64,000 nucleotides of DNA from Ureaplasma canigenitalium ATCC 51252 (GCF_000712165.1 NZ_KL544010.1:124001-188000), one strand, 5' to 3'; shown: positions 35,175 through 45,131, numbered from the stretch's first letter. Notes: generated by a model from the sequence alone, not told the origin. Numbers and translations are program-made.

Positions 35175-36101
35175 TTATTTATTTTTTATTATAGCTCTTA
35201 ATATTGAAGATCTAGAACGATAATTAATTTCCTTTTCATAATCACTCGGATATAGTTTATGAATATGATATGAAAAAAGTGGGGTGTTATTAATTATTGG
35301 AACTTCTTTAGGGATTTTTGGTTTTACTAGATTATGTAGGGCTTTTTTTACATAATAATCTTCCAAACTATGAAATGAGATGACCACAAGGGTACCAGAT
35401 TTTACGAGAAAGGATGTTGCATCATTAAATGTTTGATTGAGAATTTCGAGTTCGTTATTAACGGCTATCCGCAATGCCTGAAAGTAAAGTCGTGCGGGGT
35501 GCTTATCCTGATAAAGCAATTTAATAGGGGTATTTTCTTTAATTAGGTCAACGAACATCGTTGTTGTATTAATAGGAGTTTGACTACGTTTTTCGATGAT
35601 ACTATTAATCACTCGAATGGGATTTTTAATTTCCCCGTAGTTTCTAAAAATATACAAAAGATCTTTAAAGGAATAATTGTTTATGATATATGACGCGGTG
35701 AGTTGGTCATCCTTGTTCATTCTCATATCAAGTAAGGCTTCTTTATGATAACTAAAGCCCCGGTCGGGATCATCAAGTTGGGGACTTGAGACACCGAGAT
35801 CAAAGAGAAAACCATTGACTTCTTTAATTTTAAGTTCAGTTAATTTCTGTTTTAGATTTTTAAAATTACTATGAACAATAAATACATTTGGTTGATCATT
35901 AAACATTGCTTTCGCACATAAAATTGCTTCTTTGTCTTGATCAAAAATGATTAATTTTCCCTTTTTACTCAATTTTTGATAAATCGCCTGGCTATGCCCA
36001 CCACGGCCGAAAGTACAATCTACATAAACACCATCGGGTATGATGTTAAGAGCTTCGATACTTTCATTTAGAAGCACAGGAATATGCTTAGAATAGTTCA
36101 T
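35175..36101 (-). CDS. rsmH: 16S rRNA (cytosine-1402 N4)-methyltransferase
   Basis: 308 residues. N-terminus KHIPVLLNESIEAL, SAM-binding YVDCTFGRGGHSQAI, then GFLFDLGVSSPQLDDPDRGFSY and LDMRMN, ALRIAVNNE and VISFHSLED, all hallmark blocks of RsmH (MraW). It methylates C1402 of 16S rRNA in the decoding centre. The start overlaps the end of mraZ by 14 nt, as in the classic division cluster. Confidence 0.97.
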   Translation of the reverse strand: MNYSKHIPVLLNESIEALNIIPDGVYVDCTFGRGGHSQAIYQKLSKKGKLIIFDQDKEAILCAKAMFNDQPNVFIVHSNFKNLKQKLTELKIKEVNGFLFDLGVSSPQLDDPDRGFSYHKEALLDMRMNKDDQLTASYIINNYSFKDLLYIFRNYGEIKNPIRVINSIIEKRSQTPINTTTMFVDLIKENTPIKLLYQDKHPARLYFQALRIAVNNELEILNQTFNDATSFLVKSGTLVVISFHSLEDYYVKKALHNLVKPKIPKEVPIINNTPLFSYHIHKLYPSDYEKEINYRSRSSILRAIIKNK

Positions 36102-36525
36102 TTGATAAACCTTCTGCTAAGTTTGATAGTGAATTTTCACCACCATCTAAATATTCATCGTACATTTCTTTTGCTCAAATTTCAAATTTACTATCATTAC
36201 CGATTAGGTACAAATCCTTAGTTAATTTAGCTTTATCAACTAGAATTTGCGGTACTAGTATACGGTTGTTATTGTCAATGTCAACTTTAAACGAATTCGC
36301 AAGTATAGTTCTTACAAAACGTCGTGCATTAGCATTAGCAATTGAAAGTTCTTTGAATTTAGCAATGTAATTTTGGAAGTCTTCAACTAGAAACAAATCG
36401 ATGTTACCATCGATACCAAGTGAGAGATAGACAGTAGAAGAATTGAACAAAGTTCTAACTTTGCTTGGAACACTGATTCGGTTTTTATTATCGATAACCA
36501 ATTGATATGTTCCACTGAATATCAT
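36088..36525 (-). CDS. mraZ: Transcriptional regulator MraZ
   Basis: 145 residues. It begins MIFSGTYQLVIDNKNRISVPSKV, the first of two AbrB-like MraZ domains; the second holds KVDIDNNNRILVPQIL. The frame is open upstream to a GTG at 36549, but ATG 36525 matches the family start. The C-terminal tail continues through UGA Trp to TAA 36088, 14 nt into rsmH. MraZ regulates the division cluster by binding repeats near its own promoter. In the roughly 80 nt upstream of the gene I see at most GTGGG and GTG fragments, not a firm set of sites. Confidence 0.93.
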
Positions 36526-36604
36526 CCACTTTAACCCACTTTCTTTCACTTGGTACCTTTATTCTATACAAAAAAACCATTTTTAACAATTATTTTCACT
36601 CTTT

Positions 36605-37747
36605 TTAATAATTTAAGGGAGCAAAATGATTTGTTATCCTTTTTTTGTTCCAAATATTGTAGATAAAGCAACCATTATACAAAAAGAAAAAATATAGGAA
36701 TGAACCAATCCATGACAAACCCTTAAGGTTAATGGTCGCTTTTAGTCCCTTTAATACCGATATTACTTTTACGACAGCGATATACATTTGTTGGAGAAAG
36801 AGTTCGATTCCTGGTATAAGAAAAAGTCAAAAAAAGAACCCATAAAGAATGAGAATCGGGATAGTAAGAAGATACCCGAAGAGAAGTCCTATAAAATTTA
36901 TTTTATAGGACAAATTAACACTAATTCCGATACTAAAAAAAGTAATTAAAATCGAGACTAGAACACCTTTAACAATCTTGTTGTTGATAGGTAAACCACC
37001 AACAAAATAAATGGCAAAAAGGGCTGAAAAAATGAAGAAAAAAGAAAAACTGCTAAGTTGATAAATTCCGAATAAACCAATTAAGAATCCATTAATAGAA
37101 AGACGATCCATTGGTTCCTTAAACGCTCATTTTTTGAAAGCTAGTAGTTTATCAAAAATAATCCGCATAATTCCAAGAGTAAATCCAATTAGATATCCAT
37201 AAAGAAGGATTAAGAATCATTGTAATGAAAGTTTTAATTTTTTCAGTTTATCCTTAAAAATGAAATCAATCGCCTTTAATCACAAAGAAATGTGTATCCC
37301 AGAAATAATAAAAAGATGAGCGATGTGTAGTTCATACAATGAACTTACTAAAGAATCGTTTTTAGCTTTTACATTCAGGGTAATTAGTTTCACAAAACGA
37401 ACCAGTTCCTTGTTCTTGTAACTATTGTTAATATGATATAGAATGACCTTTCTCAAAGAATAAGGGTTAATGTCATCGATTTTCCTAATCACATTGAATA
37501 AACTATAATTTTTATCCATTAAAAAACAAAATAGGATTGTCAATGAACATGCTGTGAAAAAGATAAGAAGGGTTAACCATAAATGTTTTCTTTTCTTTTT
37601 TATCCAGTAAAAAAGTAGAAAAACATTTAATAATAGTAGGAAGAAATTGTTGTCTCTAAAACTTGTGACAATAGTCACAAGTGGGAAAAGGATAAAAACA
37701 AGTTCACCTTGAAGACTAAAACCATTCAAAATAATTTTCTTTTTCAC
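36605..37747 (-). CDS. ComEC/Rec2-like competence membrane protein (transmembrane domain only)
   Basis: 380 residues, almost all hydrophobic. The diagnostic HLFIISGIHISLW matches the ComEC signature HL(L/F)-x-SG-x-H. About eight or nine helices can be counted. Neither the N-terminal OB-like part nor the C-terminal metallo-beta-lactamase domain of full ComEC fits in this length. Start: GTG 37747; no ATG lies in frame before a stop, and I see no convincing ribosome-binding site. ComEC forms the DNA-uptake channel in competent bacteria; such shortened versions are known in mycoplasmas, and their role is unproven. Confidence 0.75.
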
Positions 37748-37811
37748 ATAAGGATATTCGCTAAGAATTGCATTTTTTAGAAAATTACTTTAAATAACTT
37801 TAAAACTTAGT

Positions 37812-37820
37812 TGGTATAAT
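37812..37820 (+). promoter_or_regulatory. Extended -10 promoter of der
   Basis: TGGTATAAT: TATAAT at 37815-37820 with the extended TG motif. It lies 21 nt before the der start; no clear -35. Confidence 0.6.
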
Positions 37821-37841
37821 CTCATATTAAGGATGGTAGCA

Positions 37842-39176
37842 ATGAAAACAGTAGCAATAGTTGGAAAACCGAATGTCGGAAAATCTTCCCTTTTTAATCG
37901 GATGATTAAAATAAGAAAGTCAATTGTGGATGATTCCCCTGGGGTTACACGTGACCGAATTTACGGTACGGTACAATGGTTATTACGTCAGTTTGACCTT
38001 ATTGACACAGGTGGGATTTTAAATGTCAATGATAGCTACCAAACCAATATTAATCACCAGGTCGATGTAGCGATTAATGAAGCTTCGACAATTATTTTTC
38101 TTCTTTCCCTGAAGGATGGGATTAATGGTGATGACATGTATATCGCGAAACTTTTAAAGAAGTTTCAAAAGGAAAAAGAAATCATTTTGGTCGTTAACAA
38201 AGTTGATGGAAAAAATAACATCAACGAAAATGATTTATATGCATTTGGTTTTGGGAAACCACTTTACATTTCAGCTGAACACGGAATTGGGATTGGTGAT
38301 TTACTTGATTATCTAATTAAGGATATCCCTCCAAAAGATGATGAAATGAACAATGACAGTTTTAAATTCTGCATCATTGGTCGCCCGAATGTTGGAAAAT
38401 CAAGTTTTGTTAACGCTATCCTAAATGAAGACCGGGTTATTGTTAACAGCGAAGCTGGGTCGACACGAGATAGCATTGATGTTGATTTTAAGTACCATGA
38501 TGCGAAGTATACTATTATTGATACCGCAGGAGTCAGACGGAAGGGAAAAATTGAGGCATCAATTGAGAAATATGCTTATCTAAGAACAGAAAAAGCAATT
38601 AGACGAAGTGACTTAATTGTTTTGATGCTTGATGGTCAAGATGGTTTTAAGGAACAGGATGAAGTTATTGGTGGACTAGCATCAAGTGCGAATATTCCAA
38701 CAGTCATCATTGTTAATAAAATTGATTTATTTGAACAAAAAAGCGACCGATTTTATAATCAGAAGACAGCAGAAATAAGAAGTCTCTTTAAGCATCTTTC
38801 CTATGCTCCTATCCTTTTTGTTAGTGCGAAAGACAAGAAAAACATCCACCGTCTTTTTGAAAAAATTGAACTAATTAAGGAACAAAAAAGTAAAAAAGTA
38901 ATGACATCAATCTTAAATGATGTCGTACTTAAAGCGAATGCTTTTCACGAACCCCCACCATATAAAGGGGGGCGTATTGCAATTTCTTATGTTGTCCAAG
39001 TAAAAAGTCAAATTCCGACTTTTGTAATTAAGTGTAACAACCCGAAGTACCTTCACTTTTCTTATGCTCGATTTATCGAAAATACAATTAGGAAAGCATT
39101 TGGTTTTTCTGATGTGCCAATCACACTTTATTGGCAAGATAAAAACCAAAGACAAAGAGGTGGGAATAATGAGTAA
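37842..39176 (+). CDS. der: GTPase Der (EngA), ribosome assembly
   Basis: 444 residues with two tandem GTPase domains: first G1 GKPNVGKSSLF, DTGGIL and NKVD; second GRPNVGKSSF, DTAGVRRKG and NKID. A C-terminal KH-like domain follows (PPYKGGRIAISYVVQV). ATG 37842 is preferred over the in-frame ATG 37833, since it stands 8 nt after AAGGATGG and gives the usual MKTVAIVGKPN start. Acts in 50S subunit maturation. Its end overlaps gpsA by 8 nt. Confidence 0.96.
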   Translation: MKTVAIVGKPNVGKSSLFNRMIKIRKSIVDDSPGVTRDRIYGTVQWLLRQFDLIDTGGILNVNDSYQTNINHQVDVAINEASTIIFLLSLKDGINGDDMYIAKLLKKFQKEKEIILVVNKVDGKNNINENDLYAFGFGKPLYISAEHGIGIGDLLDYLIKDIPPKDDEMNNDSFKFCIIGRPNVGKSSFVNAILNEDRVIVNSEAGSTRDSIDVDFKYHDAKYTIIDTAGVRRKGKIEASIEKYAYLRTEKAIRRSDLIVLMLDGQDGFKEQDEVIGGLASSANIPTVIIVNKIDLFEQKSDRFYNQKTAEIRSLFKHLSYAPILFVSAKDKKNIHRLFEKIELIKEQKSKKVMTSILNDVVLKANAFHEPPPYKGGRIAISYVVQVKSQIPTFVIKCNNPKYLHFSYARFIENTIRKAFGFSDVPITLYWQDKNQRQRGGNNE

Positions 39177-40158
39177 ACAAGTTTTAGTAATTGGTTCAGG
39201 TGCTTTTGGTTCAGCTCTCACCCAAGTACTTGTCAGTAACCATCATATAGTTGATGTCCTTGGTAAGGATGAATATGAACTCCTTTCATTAAAAGAAACG
39301 GGCATGAATGCTAAATTTTTTGGTGAGATGAAGTTAGTTCATCCTATCAGAAACACTTTTACAAATCTTAATTCTTCTCTATCTACATACCATTACGACT
39401 ATATTTTTATTGTAATTCCAGGGGTTGCGGTTAAAGATGTTGTAGGCCAACTTTTACAATACGATTTAAGTCAAACAGTTATTATTAATGCATGCAAGGG
39501 AATTGATGAAGAAACGGATAGTTCGTATCTAATGTATTTGAAAAAACATCTTGATAAAACTCGGGGAGTTGTTTCTGTCATCGGTCCTTCTTTTGCTTAC
39601 GATACTTTCTTTCTTAAACCAACGGTGATTAATGTTGTAGGTGATGATAAGATTGTTTGTATGGAAGTTAAATCCTTAATGGAAAATGATTGATTTAAAT
39701 TGATTTATAACGACGAATATAATGTTGCTGGTCTAATTAGTTGTTTTAAGAATGCTCTTGCTATTATCATGGGATATGTTTCTATGAAGTATCATTCTAA
39801 TAATACTTCATCCGCTATCCTTGTTTATGGAATTAATGAAATTAAAACCGTTCTTTCTATGAAATTGAACCAGGAAATAGATATGCTTAACTACTATAGT
39901 CTTGGGGACATTCTACTTACTTGTACAGACTGTAAAAGTCGTAATTTTAGTTTCGGAAAAAGTATTGCTCAATTTGGTGTCGACGAAGCTCTTAAAAACA
40001 ATAAAGTGACCATCGAAGGCTATAATAACTTAGCTGTTGTCGCATCATGGATATCATCACTCCTTTTAACTGATAAATCACTTTTTTATTATTTCTACCA
40101 ACTCATTTTTAACGGACAAAAACTACCTGATTTGTTTAGTTATCTTTATCAAAATTAA
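39169..40158 (+). CDS. gpsA: NAD(P)-dependent glycerol-3-phosphate dehydrogenase
   Basis: 329 residues. The N-terminus MSKQVLVIGSGAFGSAL is a Rossmann nucleotide-binding fold. NACKGI, SVIGPSFA, GLISCFKNALAI (catalytic Lys) and GDILLTCTDCKSRNFSFG follow, the last binding the phosphate. It makes sn-glycerol-3-phosphate for phospholipid synthesis; PlsY, also in this window, uses the product. One UGA Trp lies at about residue 175. The uvrC gene starts two bases later. Confidence 0.94.
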
Positions 40159-40160
40159 TT

Positions 40161-41948
40161 ATGGCTAAGTTTAATGAACAACTTAATCGGAAGGTTAAAA
40201 ACTTACCGAAAACATACGGTGTGTATGTTTATCTTGACCAGTTCAACAATGTCCTTTATGTTGGAAAAGCGGTTAATCTTTTTAACCGTGTTTCATCTTA
40301 CAATAAGGATCATCACGATTTTAAGACAGATCAATTAACGAAGCAAATCGTCGATCTTCAGTATTATGTTGTAAACAACGAAAACGAAGCATTGATTCTG
40401 GAAAATAACTTAATTAAAAAATACCAACCAAAGTTTAATATTGTCTTAAAAAGCGATAACCAGTATCCTTATTTTTTACTGAAGAAACCAGTTAAGAATG
40501 ATGAATATCCGTCGTTAGTCTACACACATCGATACAATCCAAAACTTGGTACTTATTATGGACCAATTGCGAAAAAAGGCATCTATAAGTACGATTTATA
40601 CAACCTTCTTCTTTCCATCCTCCCTTTTAAGCGTAAAGACTGGTTATCTAATGCGAAAGTCGATGAATCCCTTTTAACCTATAAAGTGTCCATATACAAT
40701 GAAAATGAAATTTCATCTTATCTCGATTTTAAACGGGTACTTGATGAAATTTTTAAAGGAAATTTCAAGGATATTATTCGTCTGTTAACCTTGAAAGAGA
40801 AGAATGCTGCCGCGAAACTTGATTTTGAAAATGCTTTCCTTTTTCAAAAACAAAAAAAAGCTTTAACTGGTTTTTTCACATCTTCTTCAGTGCAACTTGA
40901 TACTAATAAATCATTCGACATTGTCGTTTTTTTGAACAAAGAAGAAGCTCTTCTCATGATTATTTTTAACTATGTAAAAGGAAAACTGCTTGGCAAACAA
41001 GTCTCATTTCAGTTTGATGTTTCATCCATCGACCTTCCTGAATACCAAGTCTCTTTTATCCTTCAATATTATTTGAATAATAAAAAACCTAAGACTCTTT
41101 TTCTCTACATCGATGAAGAACATCGCTCCTTCCTTGAGCGACAATTAGGAATCAAAGTCAATATTCCGACTACTTATAAACAAAAAAAGATTATGGAAAA
41201 CGGAATTAATGAAGCTTCGTTAATTTACATTGAAAAACTAAAAACAATGAAAATTAAGGAAACAATGATGACCAAAGGTTATCAAGAATTGAAGGATATT
41301 CTTCACTTTAATGAGTTAAAAAACATCGAAGTGTATGACAATAGTAACCTTAACTTAATCAATAATGTTTGTTGTGTAATCTGCTATACCAACGGAATTT
41401 TTACAAGGGAGAACACTAGATTCTATAACCTTCTTAACTATGCCGGTGCTTATGACGGTTCTTTCTTTTATGATGTAGTAAAGAAACGATTTAAGTTCCT
41501 TACAAGGAAAGACATTGAAGATACACTTATCATTCTTGACGGCGGGATGCCTCAAATTAGTTGTGTACTAAAGGCTTTTAGTGAACTAGACTTAAAAGCA
41601 AGAGTAATTGGTCTTGTCAAAGACGAAAAACATACTACCGACCGATTGATGTTTGATGACGGAAGAGATATTATCCTTGACCGAAAAAGTAATCTTTATA
41701 AGTTTCTTTGTGGAATGCAGGAAAAAGTTCATAATCTTGCTCTTGCCAGATTTAATAAGAAGGTAAGTAAGAACCTTAAAACATACCTTGACGGAATACC
41801 TGGAATTGGTCGAAAGACTATTGATAAACTACTCAAGGTTTATCCAAGCAAAGAGAGTTTTCTTAATGCTGAGATCAATGAAGTTCTTCAACTAATTAGA
41901 AAAAATCAATACTTTTCAATTAAGGAACATTTAAGTAATCAAATATAA
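40161..41948 (+). CDS. uvrC: Excinuclease ABC subunit C
   Basis: 595 residues with no UGA Trp codons. The GIY-YIG nuclease is at the N-terminus (YGVYVYLDQFNNVLYVGKA, RVSSY). A UVR motif (AAKLDFENAFLFQKQKKAL) lies near residue 220. The RNase H-like domain follows (EVYDNSNL, LDGGMPQI), and a helix-hairpin-helix is at the end (LDGIPGIGRKTIDKLL). It makes both incisions in nucleotide excision repair with UvrAB. It follows gpsA by 2 nt. Confidence 0.96.
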   Translation: MAKFNEQLNRKVKNLPKTYGVYVYLDQFNNVLYVGKAVNLFNRVSSYNKDHHDFKTDQLTKQIVDLQYYVVNNENEALILENNLIKKYQPKFNIVLKSDNQYPYFLLKKPVKNDEYPSLVYTHRYNPKLGTYYGPIAKKGIYKYDLYNLLLSILPFKRKDWLSNAKVDESLLTYKVSIYNENEISSYLDFKRVLDEIFKGNFKDIIRLLTLKEKNAAAKLDFENAFLFQKQKKALTGFFTSSSVQLDTNKSFDIVVFLNKEEALLMIIFNYVKGKLLGKQVSFQFDVSSIDLPEYQVSFILQYYLNNKKPKTLFLYIDEEHRSFLERQLGIKVNIPTTYKQKKIMENGINEASLIYIEKLKTMKIKETMMTKGYQELKDILHFNELKNIEVYDNSNLNLINNVCCVICYTNGIFTRENTRFYNLLNYAGAYDGSFFYDVVKKRFKFLTRKDIEDTLIILDGGMPQISCVLKAFSELDLKARVIGLVKDEKHTTDRLMFDDGRDIILDRKSNLYKFLCGMQEKVHNLALARFNKKVSKNLKTYLDGIPGIGRKTIDKLLKVYPSKESFLNAEINEVLQLIRKNQYFSIKEHLSNQI

Positions 41949-41965
41949 TATATCAAGGTGAATTT

Positions 41966-42469
41966 ATGAAAAAAACTTTATTAATTTATAGTCGAGTTTG
42001 TCCAACTGAAAGCTTGCATACTATCAAAATTTTTGAACACTTAAAGAAGGAACTTGATATTGATACATTAGTCATTGATGGAACAAAAGCATTTGATGTA
42101 AAAGAAGAACAAAAGAAAGTTAATAGTTATCATAATTTAATTTTTCTTTTTACGATGAACTGGTACAACATTCCGTGAAATTTATCACGATACTTCATCG
42201 AAGTCTTCAGAACTTTTCCTTTTACCCTTGAAGGACAGAATATTTATCGAATTGTAACGACAGGTAATAACATCGCTCATTATACAAAGGATGAAAAGAC
42301 TGGTCTTGGTACAACTGCACTTGAATATTTAAATAATAATGATGGAATGCTAAAAAAACTTAGAGCAACCATTAAGGACACATACTTCTATCATGATTGT
42401 GTTAATTATGATGAACAACGACTTAATGAATTTATTAAAACACTGACGAGCGAATTAAAAAAGATTTAA
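41966..42469 (+). CDS. Flavodoxin-fold NAD(P)H oxidoreductase
   Basis: 167 residues. The fold is that of flavodoxin_2 proteins: MKKTLLIYSRVCPTES at the N-terminus, a central LIFLFTMNWYNIPWNLSRYF block typical of the FMN loop, and VTTGNNIAHY. AAGGTGAA stands before the ATG. Likely an FMN-dependent NAD(P)H:quinone or related reductase; substrate unknown. It ends one base before the kinase-like gene. Confidence 0.72.
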
Positions 42470-42470
42470 T

Positions 42471-43322
42471 ATGATTAAACTCCTTCCTTTCTATCAAACT
42501 TTGATTGATCATCTTGATCAGCATTTACTAAAATACGACGATCAAACGTTTTCCATTAAAAAAGTAAAAAGTGCTTGAAGTAATGATGTTTATCAAATAA
42601 GTGGAACTAATGAAACCACTTATTTTTTAAAAATTAAAAGAAAAAAAGAAACATTACTTGAAAAAGCAATATTTACTAAATTTTACCTGGGAAATTACTT
42701 TCGATGTGACTCTACTGGTAATACCTTAATGAAGTCACTACCGCAACATTATCAAATTAACAAATGGTATTTAAAATCCTTATTTTTATTCATTAATCAG
42801 TTAACAAATTACACTCCAGATGTGGAACAAATTGATTTTAAATACGATGAATACATTAAGGATGAACCGATGTTTCATCCATACTATAGGTCAGCGGAAA
42901 TAAGTAAGTATCTTTCTTTCTACCATACTTTATACTGCATATTAAGGAATGAAAATAAGTTGGTGTTAAGTCACAACGATCTTTCTGTTTGAAATATTCT
43001 CGATGATGAAAAAAAGGGGATTTTTCAGGTGATTGATTTTGAGTATGCTGCTTATAACATTCCGTATTGAGATATCTTCAACTTCCTTCGCGACCTAACT
43101 GGTGAAGATTTTCAATTGACATTTAATCTAATAAAAGAAACTTACCATCTTGATTTATCCTTTATGTACCAAATGCTGTTCCTTACTTCTTTTTATGCTT
43201 ATACCTGAGCTGTTTTCATGTATCTAAAAGAGGGATGGAACGAACTTAAAGAGTATTTGCTTAAACAACAAAAAAACTTTATCCTTTTTTACGATAAAGT
43301 TTTTCATTCGAGCAAATTTTAG
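42471..43322 (+). CDS. Choline/aminoglycoside kinase-family protein (LicA-like)
   Basis: 283 residues. The catalytic loop is LSHNDLSVWNIL (HxDxxxxN, Trp by UGA) and the metal-binding motif IDFEYAAYNIPYWDIFNF, both typical of the APH/choline kinase fold, with IDFEYA favouring choline/ethanolamine kinases over drug kinases. The nucleotide loop is weak. It probably phosphorylates a small alcohol for membrane lipid synthesis. It follows the flavodoxin-like gene by one base. A hairpin overlaps its last codons, and foreign DNA begins right after its stop. Confidence 0.82.
43272..43304 (+). terminator. Terminator-like hairpin inside the 3' end of the kinase gene
   Basis: A perfect 11-bp inverted repeat (43272-43282 with 43294-43304) has an 11-nt loop and ends in a T-run. 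It lies just before the stop codon at 43320. Confidence 0.5.
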
Positions 43323-43388
43323 AAAAGCAATTAGTATCGACAGGAGCAATATTATTGGAAATAAGATAATTTTCAATGCCCATCTCAT
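43323..43388 (-). pseudogene. Truncated small hydrophobic ORF downstream of the KilA-N gene
   Basis: From ATG 43388, with AGAGAGG before it, the minus strand reads MRWALKIILFPIILLLSI and a few more hydrophobic residues. It then runs into the end of the host kinase gene. Trp is TGG. It follows the KilA-N stop by 11 nt and appears cut at the insertion border. Short hydrophobic proteins of this kind are common in integrative elements of Firmicutes; that link is recalled, not tested. Confidence 0.45.
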
Positions 43389-43399
43389 AACAGACCTCT

Positions 43400-44248
43400 C
43401 TATTTCTTTGACTTATCTTCTAAGCTCTTAACTCCTGTATTGTTCAACTTTTCAATTGACATCAGTTGTGTTCTGGCAAGCTTTCTAAGTTCTATCATTC
43501 TTTCTTTTTGATCCATGCCTTTTCCGATAAGAATTGCATTATAGCTTTCCATATTTGCTAGTACCAATAACTCATTCAGACTTACATAGTCTCTCATATT
43601 TCCCTTTAAGTCAGGATTTTCTTCATGCCACTGTTTTGCTCTTTTATTAAATAAGGCAACATTGAGCATATCTGCTTCACTTGCGTATTTATAAGATAAC
43701 TGTTCGTTGGTAAGATTCTTTAAAAGATATTCTTTGATTGCATCTGTATGAATTTTGTAGTTAATCTTAGAAATTTCTCTATTCAGATTCCATCCTAATG
43801 ATAGTTTAGAATTTTCATCTGACTTAAGTCTTTTGTAATCCTGAATTACATACATCTTAAATTCAGCAGAAATCCATGAAGCAAATTCAAAGGCAATATC
43901 TGTATGTGCAAATGCACCACCATATCTTCCACCTTTTGAGATAATTCCGATTGCTCCAGTTTTCTCTACCCATTTCTTAGGGGACAGTGTAAAGGAATTA
44001 TATCCAGCTTCCGATTTAATTCGGTCGAATTCGACCGAATTGAAATTCATGTTGTTTAAGCTTTCCCATAAACCAAGAAATGCAATTGTATCTTTTTTTC
44101 TCATCCAATTTTTAATTACATCACTTGGTTCATCGCTTTTATATCTAGCAATATCTGTTAGACTTATATAGTCGTTTTTAAAGTCTTCAGTATAAATTTG
44201 AATAGCAAAACCTTTTGCTTCAATCGTGTCTTTTTTTGCATTAGACAT
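43400..44248 (-). CDS. KilA-N domain protein, recently acquired
   Basis: 282 residues in one uninterrupted frame. The N-terminal KilA-N DNA-binding domain shows ISLTDIARYK, VIKNWMRKKDTIAFLGLWE, WVEKTGAIGI, GRYGGAFAHTDIAFEFASWISAEFKMYV. The C-terminal part is helical, with EADMLNVALFNKRAKQW. All six Trp codons are TGG and none TGA. A strong AAAGGAGG site lies 8 nt before ATG 44248. Both are unlike most genes here and fit recent arrival from a standard-code Firmicute. KilA-N proteins come from phages and integrative elements; the function is probably DNA binding. Confidence 0.9.
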   Translation of the reverse strand: MSNAKKDTIEAKGFAIQIYTEDFKNDYISLTDIARYKSDEPSDVIKNWMRKKDTIAFLGLWESLNNMNFNSVEFDRIKSEAGYNSFTLSPKKWVEKTGAIGIISKGGRYGGAFAHTDIAFEFASWISAEFKMYVIQDYKRLKSDENSKLSLGWNLNREISKINYKIHTDAIKEYLLKNLTNEQLSYKYASEADMLNVALFNKRAKQWHEENPDLKGNMRDYVSLNELLVLANMESYNAILIGKGMDQKERMIELRKLARTQLMSIEKLNNTGVKSLEDKSKK

Positions 44249-44392
44249 GTGAGTTCCTCCTTTATGCTGATATACTGTTTACAACATTTATTTTCGTAAT
44301 AACTGCTCTAAACAGCACACCAACTATTCATTTTTTGATTTTAAACTTTGGCAGAAGCTCTAAAACCCTTGTATTTACTTGACTATTTACCT

Positions 44393-44410
44393 GTGTCATT
44401 ATTATGACAC
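44393..44410. promoter_or_regulatory. Palindrome upstream of the KilA-N gene
   Basis: GTGTCAT-TATT-ATGACAC, a perfect 7-bp inverted repeat 145 nt before the gene. It stands exactly at the border with the duplicated hsdM DNA. It could be an operator or a scar of the insertion. Confidence 0.45.
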
Positions 44411-44893
44411 GAAACCCACAAGTAGGGTCTAATACATTTGAATTTGAAGAAATCTCGGTTATATCGCACATAAAATCTGTCATATGCGTTGGTGTGTATG
44501 CTTGATTTTTATCTGCCTTACCTACATATTTATTAAATGTTGTAAAAAATAAATTAAGTAGGTCTTCTCCTGTAGGTGTTTTGTTATTAATGTACGGAAC
44601 TAAATCGTTCTGTATTTTTTCAACTATTTTGATTAATGATTCAACTTTTAATTCTTTGATTTCTTGTTTGTCTAGGATATTTACTAATAAATCTATTTTA
44701 ATTTGATAATTGAAATCTAATGTCTAATTTTTCATATTTCCTTTTTTCTTTTATATTTAGAGACCTGTAAATTTTTTTAATAGTTTCACTAAAATCTAAA
44801 TTATTCTTTTTGTATTCTTGTGGATAACTAAATTCATCATTTTCAATATTAGATACTAAATACTTTCCACCAATTTGATTTACTATTTAACTT
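44411..44893 (-). pseudogene. Deleted partial copy of hsdM
   Basis: The stretch repeats the N-terminal half of the intact hsdM (48051-48348 and about 48817-48996) with few changes. About 470 nt are missing in the middle, joined at TTGATAATT/GAAATC. A codon near its start has become TAA (GAA in the intact gene). It lacks the SAM and NPPF motifs and cannot make an active enzyme. It abuts the palindrome and the KilA-N insert on one side and IS debris on the other. Confidence 0.85.
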
Positions 44894-45131
44894 CTCTCAA
44901 TTTTTAAAGTTAATTGATTATTTACAGCATCTTCATTTTGCAATGAATTAAAGAAATCGCCGCTTCATTGGCATTAATTTTTTTTCTATTACATAGGAAA
45001 CCGCATACAATTTTTTATCGATTAAATGTTGTGATTTTCAATATTTAATAGGGGCAAATAAAATATAATTATCTGTCTTTTGTCTTAAATATCAGTAAAA
45101 TCCTGAAAAAATAAAGGTATTAGCTATGTCG
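44894..45131. other. Degenerate DNA between hsdM copy and transposase remnant
   Basis: On the minus strand, short frames read SGFYWYLRQKTDNYILFAPI and, in another frame, GDFFNSLQNEDAVNNQLTL. These look like decayed protein-coding DNA with shifts, but I do not recognise the source. Confidence 0.35.

Noticed and set aside
43400-44248. KilA-N gene as part of a complete prophage
   Set aside because: No phage structural, integrase or lysis gene is near; only a 1.1-kb fragment is present.
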